Assembly: GCF_030167915.1 (NCBI RefSeq)
Contig: NZ_JARGNB010000001.1
Coordinates: 744,001 to 808,000, forward strand
DNA length: 64,000 bases
DNA from: Aquabacterium humicola
GTDB taxonomy: Bacteria; Pseudomonadota; Gammaproteobacteria; Burkholderiales; Burkholderiaceae_C
Reading direction: 5' to 3'
The position numbers and the translations under genes were made by a program. Shown one piece after another: positions 57,090-64,000 of this stretch. The stretch's first letter is position 1, and every line of letters starts with the position of its first letter. The notes below the pieces were generated by a model that saw only the letters and a list, made by a program, of their open reading frames with translations, was not told where the DNA came from and did no database searches.

Positions 57090-58321
57090 GCCGCCTCCTG
57101 CTTCGCGGCCTCGCGCGCGGCCGCGTAGGCCGGCGCGATCAGCGGCCGCGTGAGCCGGTAGCGCGCCAGCGCCGCGGCGCCGACGGCCACGGCGTCGACG
57201 CCGAAGCGCGAGGTGCGCACCGGCGGCGGCGACAGGCTGGCGGCTTCGGCATAGTCGTTCAGCGTGCGCAGCGCCGGCTGCAGGAAGGCCTCGCCCAGCT
57301 CGATCGCCGCGCCCCCGAGCACGATGCATCCGGGGTCGTAGGCCGAGGCCAGGTTCTGCAGCAGCACGCCGAGGTAGCTGCCGGCCTTCTTCACCGCGCG
57401 CCCGGTTTCGGCATCGCCGGCGGCCAGACGCCGCTGCACCTCGGCCAGCAGGTCGTCGTCGGTGGCGTTGGGCAGCATCGCCCTCGCGCCGATCAAGGCC
57501 TCGGCGCAGCCGCGGCGGCCGCACGAGCACTCGGGCCCGCCGACCTGCAGCACGATGTGGCCGACCTCGCCGGCGAAGCCGCGGCGGCCCACCAGCAGCC
57601 GGTCGCCGACGATCACGCCGGCGCCGACGCCCTGGCTGACGCTGACGAACAGCAGCGGATCGACCGCCTCGCCCGGGTTGAACTCCATCTCGCCGATGGC
57701 CGCGACGTCGGCCTCGTTCTGCAGGAACAGCGGCACGCCGGCGAGCGCGGAGCCGGCGAGCTTCTCGCCCAGCAACTCGCCCACCGGCACGTCGCGCCAC
57801 TGCAGGTTGGGCGCGAAGTGCAGGAAGCCGGTCGCCTCGTCGACACCGCCGGGCAGGCCCACGCCGATGCCGATGACGCGCTGGGTCTGCGCATCGAGCT
57901 GCTTGCAGGCCCGGAGCATGGCCCCCGCCAGCACGGCGATGCACGACTTGGCGCCGCGCGCCGACCCGTATCCCGAGCGCGCCTGCGCCAGCACCTCGCC
58001 CGTCAGCGCGGTGACGACGACACGCACGCCCTCGATGCCGACTTCCGCACCGACCAGCACGAGCCGCGAGGGGTCGACATACAGCGGTGTCGGCCGGCGG
58101 CCGAGCTCGCCGGTGGCCACCACCTCGCGCTCAATCAGCCAGCCTTCGTCGATCAGCTCGCGCACCAGCATGCTGACCGTCGACTTGGTCAGCTGCACCT
58201 CGACCGCCAGGTCGGCCCGCGAGCGACCGGGGTTCGCGCACAGGTGGCGCACCAGCGCCATCCGGTTGATGCCCTTGAGCAACTGCTGGTGGCCCGCGGC
58301 TTCCGAAAGATCAACGAGCAA
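57086..58321 (-). CDS. xylR: ROK-family xylose repressor
   Basis: A 411-residue ROK regulator. Residues about 15-75 are a winged helix (NRMALVRHLCANPGRSRADLAVEVQLTKSTVSMLVRELI). A sugar-kinase-like ROK domain follows, with the zinc motif CSCGRRGCAEAL and the GVGLPGGVD block. The start is a TTG with AGGAG 8 nt upstream; no ATG or GTG gives a full N-terminus. It leads the xylRBA operon, and a XylR-like operator overlaps its own promoter, implying xylose-relieved autorepression. Function is inferred from family and operon. Confidence 0.93.
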   Translation of the reverse strand: MLVDLSEAAGHQQLLKGINRMALVRHLCANPGRSRADLAVEVQLTKSTVSMLVRELIDEGWLIEREVVATGELGRRPTPLYVDPSRLVLVGAEVGIEGVRVVVTALTGEVLAQARSGYGSARGAKSCIAVLAGAMLRACKQLDAQTQRVIGIGVGLPGGVDEATGFLHFAPNLQWRDVPVGELLGEKLAGSALAGVPLFLQNEADVAAIGEMEFNPGEAVDPLLFVSVSQGVGAGVIVGDRLLVGRRGFAGEVGHIVLQVGGPECSCGRRGCAEALIGARAMLPNATDDDLLAEVQRRLAAGDAETGRAVKKAGSYLGVLLQNLASAYDPGCIVLGGAAIELGEAFLQPALRTLNDYAEAASLSPPPVRTSRFGVDAVAVGAAALARYRLTRPLIAPAYAAAREAAKQEAA

Positions 58322-58361
58322 GAGACACGCTCCTGATCATCATGGTTCTTGTCATGAACGA

Positions 58362-58385
58362 ATCATAGTTCGCTCGACAAACTAA
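58362..58385 (-). promoter_or_regulatory. XylR-type operator overlapping the xylR promoter
   Basis: On the minus strand the site reads TTAGTTTGTCGAGCGAACTA, an inverted repeat TAGTT-N9-AACTA (58366-58384) whose left half equals the TTAGTTTG half-site known for xylose repressors of the ROK family. A -10 box TATGAT (58367-58362) overlaps its right arm, so a bound repressor would block RNA polymerase. It lies about 45 bp before the TTG start. The same gap serves the divergent halogenase gene, for which I see no clear promoter. Confidence 0.6.
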
Positions 58386-58553
58386 TAAAGACCGGGGAAA
58401 CACCTACCGACAGTGCGGGCCGGGTGCTTCAATGTGGCGGCCACGGCAGCGCGGTCGACGGGGTCCACCCGGTTTCGACGCGCCCGCCGCGTGCGGCGGA
58501 ACGCCCCGCGCCCGATCCGCCCGCCCGCCCCGTTTCTGCCCTGGATCTGATCG

Positions 58554-60107
58554 ATGTCGTCCGCAATGCAAGCACAACCCCTTCGCAAGATCGTGATCGT
58601 CGGCGGCGGCACCGCCGGCTGGATGGCCGCGGCGCCGCTGGCCCGGCTGTTTCGCCACGGCGGCGGCGGCCACCGCTGCGAGGTGGTGGTGGTCGAGTCG
58701 CCGGAGATCGGAACCATCGGCGTCGGCGAGGCCACGCTGCCGCCGATCCGCGCCTACAACGACACCCTCGGCCTGGACGGCGCGGACTTCATCCGCCGCA
58801 CCAAGGCCACGTTCAAGCTCGGCATCGAGTTCAAGGACTGGGGCCGCATCGGCCACCGCTTCTTCCACGGCTTCGGCGACTTCGGCCCGCCGATCGCCAA
58901 CCGCCCGGCCTGGAGCTACTGGCTGCGCCTGCAGGGCTCAGGCGGCATGCCCTCGTACGAGGAGTGGTCCACCGCCACCGTGATGGCCCGCCGCAACCGC
59001 TTCCAGCTGCCGCGGGGCGACCAGGCGTCGGCGGCCAATGCCTACTCCTTCGCCTTCCACTTCGATGCCGGCCTCTACGCCGCCTACCTGCGCGAATACG
59101 CGATCGCGCACGGCGCCCAGCGCATCGAGGGCACCATCGTGGACGCCGAGCGGCGGCCCGAGGACGGCTTCGTCGCAGCGGTGCGCCTGCGCGACGGCCG
59201 CCGCATCGACGGCGACCTGTTCGTCGACTGCTCGGGCTTCCGCGGCCTGCTGATCGACGGGGTCATGAAGAGTCCGTTCGAGGACTGGAGCCACTGGCTG
59301 CCGGTCGACAGCGCCCAGGCGGTGCCCTGCGCGCGCGTCGAACCGCTGACCCCCTGCACCGTCTCGGCCGCGAAGCCGGCCGGCTGGACCTGGCGCATCC
59401 CGCTGCAGCACCGCACCGGCAACGGCCACGTCTATTGCAGCGCCTACACCTCGGACGAAGAGGCCTCGCGCGTGCTGCTGCAGGGCCTGGACGGGCCCGC
59501 GCTGGACACGCCGCGCCAGCTGCGCTTCACCACCGGCCGGCGGCGCGAGGCGTGGGTCAAGAACGTCGTGGCCATCGGCCTGTCCTCGGGCTTCCTGGAG
59601 CCGCTGGAGTCGACCAGCATCCAGCTGATCATGGACGGCGTCGGCCGCCTCGTCGAGCTGCTGCCGCACCGGGACTGCGCGCCCGCGCTGGCGGCGGAAT
59701 TCAACCGGCGCATGGCACGCCAGTACGAGTCGATCCGCGACTTCATCATCCTGCACTACAAGCTGACGCAGCGCGACGACAGCGACTTCTGGCGCCATTG
59801 CGCGGCGATGGCCATCCCCGAGACGCTGCAGCACCAGATCGAGCTGTTCCGCAGCAGCGGCCGCGTGGCCATCCATGACCCGGACAGCTTCCTCGATGCG
59901 TCCTGGGCCTCGATCTACCTCGGCAACGGCCTGCGGCCCCAGGCCCACGAGCCGGCCGCGGACCTGCTCGAGGAGCCCGTGCTGCGCGAACACTTCCGGC
60001 GCGTGCGCGCGGCCATCGACGGCACGGTGAATGCGATGCCCGCGCACGGCGACTTCGTCGCCCGCGTGCTGGACGCGATGGCGCGCGAGGAGGCGGCGGC
60101 CGCCTGA
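58554..60107 (+). CDS. Tryptophan-halogenase-family flavoprotein
   Basis: A 517-residue FAD-dependent protein of the tryptophan 7-halogenase (PrnA-like) family. The FAD motif VIVGGGTAGW is at residues 14-23. The catalytic-type Lys88 is in ATFKLGIEFKDW. The halogenase signature WxWxIP is intact as W278-T-W-R-I-P283. GLSSGFLEPLESTSIQL is also family-typical. Members occur beside TonB receptors in plant-polysaccharide loci of Caulobacter and Xanthomonas types, with unknown substrate. It is divergent from xylR. Whether it halogenates, and what, cannot be told; a reduced-flavin partner gene is not in the window. Confidence 0.9.
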   Translation: MSSAMQAQPLRKIVIVGGGTAGWMAAAPLARLFRHGGGGHRCEVVVVESPEIGTIGVGEATLPPIRAYNDTLGLDGADFIRRTKATFKLGIEFKDWGRIGHRFFHGFGDFGPPIANRPAWSYWLRLQGSGGMPSYEEWSTATVMARRNRFQLPRGDQASAANAYSFAFHFDAGLYAAYLREYAIAHGAQRIEGTIVDAERRPEDGFVAAVRLRDGRRIDGDLFVDCSGFRGLLIDGVMKSPFEDWSHWLPVDSAQAVPCARVEPLTPCTVSAAKPAGWTWRIPLQHRTGNGHVYCSAYTSDEEASRVLLQGLDGPALDTPRQLRFTTGRRREAWVKNVVAIGLSSGFLEPLESTSIQLIMDGVGRLVELLPHRDCAPALAAEFNRRMARQYESIRDFIILHYKLTQRDDSDFWRHCAAMAIPETLQHQIELFRSSGRVAIHDPDSFLDASWASIYLGNGLRPQAHEPAADLLEEPVLREHFRRVRAAIDGTVNAMPAHGDFVARVLDAMAREEAAAA

Positions 60108-60135
60108 CGGCCTACTCGCCCGCTTACGCGCCCAC

Positions 60136-60831
60136 CTACTCGCCCACCCAGCGCAGCGTGGACGCCCGCAGGTGCGTGCGCATCGCCGCCTGCGCGGCGA
60201 TCGGGTCGCGCGCCTCGATGGCGTGCAGCACCGCCTCGTGTTCGGCCAGCGCCGCCTTCCAGGTGCGCGTGCTCTCGAAGCGCGAGCTGAGCTTGGCCGA
60301 GATCGGGCTGTGCCGTTCGTCGAACAGCTCGGCGACCAGCCGCACCAGCACCGCGTTGCCGCTCATCTCGGCCAGCGTCAGGTGGAACTCGCGATCCAGG
60401 TCGACGCGCGCGCGGCGGCGCTCGATGTCCGAGGCCATGCTCCTGACGATGTCGCGCAGGCGTGCCGACTGCTCGTCGGTGATGCGGGCGCAGGCGAGCA
60501 CGACGACCTCGCCTTCGATCACGGAACGCGCCTCCATCAGCTGGCTCGGGCTTTCGCCGAGCGACGACGTCCGGCCCGGCGCGGGGCTCGGCCGCGCGGC
60601 CGACACGTAGACCCCCGAGCCGCCGCGCACCTCGACGCGGCCTTCGACGTCGAGCGCGATCAGCGCCTCGCGCAGCGACGGCCGGGACACCCCCAGCTGC
60701 AGCGCGAGGTCGCGCTCGGGCGGCAGCCGCATGCCGGCCTCGAAGCCGCCCCGGTCGATCAGCTCGCGGATCTGGTCCGCGATCTGCTGGTAGAGCCGGC
60801 GCGACTCGACCGGCTTGAGCTGCAAGGCCAT
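60136..60831 (-). CDS. GntR-family regulator, FadR/FCD type
   Basis: A 231-residue regulator. The N-terminal winged helix is about 10-75 (LYQQIADQIRELIDRGGFEAGMRLPPERDLALQLGVSRPSLREAL) and the C-terminal FCD ligand domain about 90-225. FCD domains often bind sugar acids or other carboxylates through a metal. The ATG at 60831 is chosen; an in-frame GTG lies 4 codons upstream. It converges with the halogenase gene and is divergent from the ABC operon, whose promoter region carries a matching palindrome, so it probably represses that operon. Confidence 0.92.
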   Translation of the reverse strand: MALQLKPVESRRLYQQIADQIRELIDRGGFEAGMRLPPERDLALQLGVSRPSLREALIALDVEGRVEVRGGSGVYVSAARPSPAPGRTSSLGESPSQLMEARSVIEGEVVVLACARITDEQSARLRDIVRSMASDIERRRARVDLDREFHLTLAEMSGNAVLVRLVAELFDERHSPISAKLSSRFESTRTWKAALAEHEAVLHAIEARDPIAAQAAMRTHLRASTLRWVGE

Positions 60832-60914
60832 GGGCACGAGCACGAAGTGAGCGACGCCACATTATCGGCACGCGTGCGCCGCCGCGCCGGGCCGCTCTCC
60901 GCCGACCCCCTAAT

Positions 60915-60925
60915 TGGTATGACCA
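60915..60925. promoter_or_regulatory. Candidate GntR/FCD operator
   Basis: TGGT-ATG-ACCA is a perfect short palindrome of the TNGTNNNACNA form typical of FadR-subfamily GntR proteins. It lies in the 185-bp gap between the regulator and the ABC operon, with a related half-site (TTGGTCATG) about 20 bp further on. The rest of the gap shows nothing further. Confidence 0.5.
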
Positions 60926-61016
60926 CTATTGATTTGTTGGTCATGTGGCTTTACCGTCTTCTTCATCAGAGGTCTGGCCAGCGTCCACGACCTCGCCACC
61001 GGCAGAGGGACCACCG

Positions 61017-61700
61017 ATGCGGTACGAGCTCGACTTCGCCGCGCCCTGGGCGCACTGGCCGGACCTGCTGGCCGGGGCCGGCACGACCCTGGGCCTGTCC
61101 GTCGTCTCCACGGTGCTCGGCTTCGGCCTGGGCGTGTTGTGCGCGCTCGCGCGCACCGGCCCGTCCGTCGTCGCGGCGCGTTTCGCCGGTGGCTACGTCG
61201 AGGCGATCCGCAACACGCCGCTGCTGGTGCAGATCTTCATCGTCTACTTCGGGCTCGCGACGCTGGGCCTGAAGCTCGGCGCCTTCACCGCGGCGATCGC
61301 GGCGCTCGTCGTCAACGTCGGTGCCTACACCGCGGAGATCGTGCGGGCCGGCATCGAGTCGGTCCCGCGCAGCCAGCTCGAAGCCGCCGAGTGCCTGGCA
61401 CTGCGCCGCTGGCAGGTGCTGCGGCACGTGGTGCTGCCGCCGGCCATCGAGCGCATGTGGCCCGCGCTGACCAGCCAGTACGTGCTGCTGATGCTGGCCT
61501 CGTCGATCACCTCGCAGATCTCGGCCGAGGAGCTCACCGCGGTGGCGAACCGCGTGCAGTCGGACACCTTCCGCTCGGTCGAGACCTACCTGATCGTCGC
61601 CGGCGCGTACCTGGCGCTGTCGCTGCTGATGCGGCTGCTGTTCTGGGCGGTGGGAGCGTGCGCCTTCCCGCGCCGGCGCCGGCTGGGAACACCGCTGTGA
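61017..61700 (+). CDS. Polar-amino-acid-type ABC transporter permease 1
   Basis: A 227-residue HisM/GltJ-type inner-membrane permease with about five helices. The EAA-like loop AGIESVPRSQLEAAECLALRRWQ is near residues 113-135, and GLGVLCALARTGP and AIRNTPLLVQIFIVYFG are family hallmarks. The ATG has GAGGGA 7 nt upstream; an in-frame start 24 codons earlier would add a non-conserved tail. It is the first gene of a four-gene transporter operon and overlaps the second permease by 4 bp. Confidence 0.93.
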   Translation: MRYELDFAAPWAHWPDLLAGAGTTLGLSVVSTVLGFGLGVLCALARTGPSVVAARFAGGYVEAIRNTPLLVQIFIVYFGLATLGLKLGAFTAAIAALVVNVGAYTAEIVRAGIESVPRSQLEAAECLALRRWQVLRHVVLPPAIERMWPALTSQYVLLMLASSITSQISAEELTAVANRVQSDTFRSVETYLIVAGAYLALSLLMRLLFWAVGACAFPRRRRLGTPL

Positions 61701-62330
61701 CGGGCCTGACGAACGATCAGCTGCTGTTCCTGCTGCGCGGCTTCGGCTGGACCGCGGCGCTGTCGCTGCTGGCCTTCGCCGGCGGCGGGCTGCTGGGCTT
61801 CGTGCTCGCGCTGGCCCGCGTGTACGCGCCGCGGCCGCTGCGGCTGCTGGCCGTGCTGTGGATCAAGCTGATCCAGGGCACACCGCTGCTGATCCTGCTG
61901 TTCCTCGCGTACTTCGGCCTGCCGGCGCTGGGGCTGGCCGTCGAGCCGCTGGTGGCGGCCGCCTTCGGCCTGTCGCTCTATGTCTCGGCCTACCTGGGCG
62001 AGATCTGGCGCGGCAGCCTGGAAGCGGTGCCGCGCACGCAGGAAGAGGCGGCCCTGTGCCTGGCGCTGACCTGGCGCCAGCGGCTCGCGCACGTGATCCT
62101 GCCGCAGGCCATGAAGATCGCCACGCCGCCGACGGTCGGCTTCATGGTGCAGATCGTCAAGAACACCTCGCTGGCGTCGGCGATCGGCTTCGTCGAGGTG
62201 GTGCGCGCGGGGCAGATGATCAACAACGCGAGCTTCCGCCCCTTCGTCGTCTTCACGCTGATCGCCGCGCTGTACTTCACGCTGTGTTATCCGCTGTCGG
62301 CCTGGAGCCGGCGGCTCGAGAGGCGCTTCG

Positions 62331-62347
<17 letters not shown>
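61697..62347 (+). CDS. Polar-amino-acid-type ABC transporter permease 2
   Basis: A 216-residue permease homologous to its neighbour, with KLIQGTPLLILLFLAYFGLP and the EAA-like loop RGSLEAVPRTQEEAALCLALTW. The start is a GTG overlapping the stop of permease 1 (GTGA), and the gene overlaps the ATPase gene by 17 bp. It pairs with permease 1 to form the membrane channel. A frame open across both genes could mislead a gene caller into a fusion; homology shows the two are separate. Confidence 0.92.
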
Positions 62348-63059
<712 letters not shown>

Positions 63060-63099
63060 ACGACGGCTGCCCGACCCCACCTCAGCCAAGGAGACTTCG

Positions 63100-63861
63100 A
63101 TGATCCGCCGATCCACCGTGCTCAAGGGTTCGCTCGTGCTCGCCACCATCGTCGCGATGGGCAGCGCGCAGGCCGACCTGCTCGACGACGTCAAGGCCGC
63201 GAAGAAGATCCGCATCGCCATCGACCTCGGCGTGCCGCCCTACGGCATGACCGACGGGCAGATGAACCCCACCGGCTCCGACGTCGAGACCGCGCGCCTG
63301 CTGGCGCGGGACCTCGGCGTCGAGCTCGAGATCGTGCAGACCACCGGCGCCAACCGCATCCCGTTCCTGCAGACGGGCAAGGCCGACCTGGTGATCTCGT
63401 CGCTCTCGGTCACGCCCGAGCGCGAGAAGGTCATCGACTTCTCGGTACCGTACGCCCAGATCCAGTCGGTCGTCGCCGGCCCGAAGACGGTCGCGCTCAA
63501 GGGCTTCGATGACCTGGCCGGCAAGCGCATGGCCACCACCCGCGGCACCACGAACGACAAGCTGGCGACCGAAGGCGCGAAAGGCGCGCAGATCGTGCGC
63601 TTCGACGACGACGCGACGCTGATCACCGCCGTCGCCAGCGGCCAGGTGGAGATCGCCGCCACCTCGCCGGCGCTGATCAAGGCCATCCGCGACAGCGCGC
63701 CGCAGCGGGACATCGAGGTCAAGTTCGTGATGAAGAGCTTCCCGCTCGGCATCGGGCTGCGCAAGGGCGAGGCGCGCCTGCAGCGCTGGGTCAACGACTG
63801 GATCCAGGCCAACACCGCCAACGGCCAGCTGGCGGCGATCCATCGCCGCTTCCACGGTTGA
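63100..63861 (+). CDS. ABC transporter substrate-binding protein, SBP_bac_3 family
   Basis: A 253-residue periplasmic binding protein with signal peptide MIRRSTVLKGSLVLATIVAM. It opens KKIRIAIDLGVPPYGMTDGQMNP and carries the DLVISSLSVTPEREKVIDFSVPY block typical of the polar-amino-acid family. AAGGAG lies 6 nt before the ATG. It completes the importer. Given the FCD regulator and the dehydrogenase that follows, the ligand may be a sugar acid or similar carboxylate rather than an amino acid; this is inference. Confidence 0.94.
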   Translation: MIRRSTVLKGSLVLATIVAMGSAQADLLDDVKAAKKIRIAIDLGVPPYGMTDGQMNPTGSDVETARLLARDLGVELEIVQTTGANRIPFLQTGKADLVISSLSVTPEREKVIDFSVPYAQIQSVVAGPKTVALKGFDDLAGKRMATTRGTTNDKLATEGAKGAQIVRFDDDATLITAVASGQVEIAATSPALIKAIRDSAPQRDIEVKFVMKSFPLGIGLRKGEARLQRWVNDWIQANTANGQLAAIHRRFHG

Positions 63862-63871
63862 GGGCCGCGCG

Positions 63872-64000
63872 GTGCTGGCGATCGTCTGCGATCAGCCCGG
63901 CCGGCTGCGGGCCGAGGAACGCCCGCTGCCGGTGCCCGCGGCGGGCGACGTGCTGCTGCGCGTGCGGCGCGTCGGCGTGTGCGGCACCGACCTGCACATC
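63872..64000 (+). CDS. Zinc-binding alcohol dehydrogenase (3' end beyond window)
   Basis: The first 43 codons of a GroES-like zinc alcohol dehydrogenase: MLAIVCDQPGRLRAEERPLP, then VLLRVRRVGVCGTDLHI with the first zinc-ligand Cys and the following Asp/His. The start is a GTG 10 bp after the binding-protein stop, so it belongs to the ABC operon. The opening resembles galactonate/sugar-acid 5-dehydrogenase-like proteins, but too little is present to fix the substrate. Confidence 0.8.
   Translation, partial: MLAIVCDQPGRLRAEERPLPVPAAGDVLLRVRRVGVCGTDLHI

Overview
The window is very GC-rich throughout, with dense, tightly packed genes, many GTG/TTG starts and 1-4 bp start/stop overlaps. Together with a Cellvibrio-like xyloglucan locus, a PEP-CTERM protein, a DmpR/XylR-type sigma-54 regulator and amino-acid-type ABC transporters, this suggests a Gram-negative proteobacterium, most likely a Burkholderiales member of the Roseateles/Rubrivivax/Leptothrix kind. 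The taxonomic placement is inference. I found no tRNA, rRNA, CRISPR array, insertion sequence or phage gene, and no gene-free stretch longer than about 300 bp.

Left region (1-14.5 kb): an aromatic/hydrophobic-compound module on the minus strand. In transcription order it holds an aldehyde dehydrogenase, a coniferyl-alcohol-dehydrogenase-like SDR, a DUF1302 outer-membrane protein, a DUF1329 periplasmic protein, a YCF48/BNR-repeat protein, an RND/MMPL-type transporter, an HSL-family esterase and a Leu/Ile/Val-type substrate-binding protein cut by the window edge. A divergent sigma-54 activator with XylR_N and V4R sensor domains (11.5-13.3 kb) probably controls it. A second Leu/Ile/Val-type binding protein follows.

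Transition (14.7-18.2 kb): an orphan Ala-rich coiled-coil protein, a PEP-CTERM exported protein and a secreted CE1-type esterase. A hairpin lies between the CE1 gene and the convergent hydrolase cluster.

Central region (18.3-58.3 kb): a large minus-strand polysaccharide-utilisation locus whose core is a xyloglucan system. It holds a TonB-dependent receptor, a GH74 lipoprotein, a GH5 endoglucanase, a GH31 alpha-xylosidase with a PA14-like module, GH35 and GH2 galactosidases, GH95 and GH29 fucosidases, GH51 and GH43 arabinosidases, a sialate-O-acetylesterase-type enzyme, an SGNH esterase, a cytosolic GH1 and a GPH-family transporter. Added to this are two GH27s, a GH97 and a GH127, which suggest arabinose/galactose-bearing side chains beyond xyloglucan. 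It reads as three transcription units: xylR-xylB-xylA (58.3 to 54.3 kb), TonB receptor to GH43 (54.2 to 37.6 kb) and GH51 to GH2 (37.5 to 18.3 kb). Outer-surface endo-enzymes would cut the polymer, the receptor would import oligosaccharides, periplasmic exo-enzymes would strip side chains, the symporter and GH1 would handle small sugars, and XylA/XylB would send xylose into the pentose phosphate pathway. The only LacI-type regulator inside the locus has lost its DNA-binding domain.

Right region (58.5-64 kb): a tryptophan-halogenase-family flavoprotein, a GntR/FCD regulator, and a divergent operon with a polar-amino-acid-type ABC transporter followed by a zinc alcohol dehydrogenase cut by the window edge.
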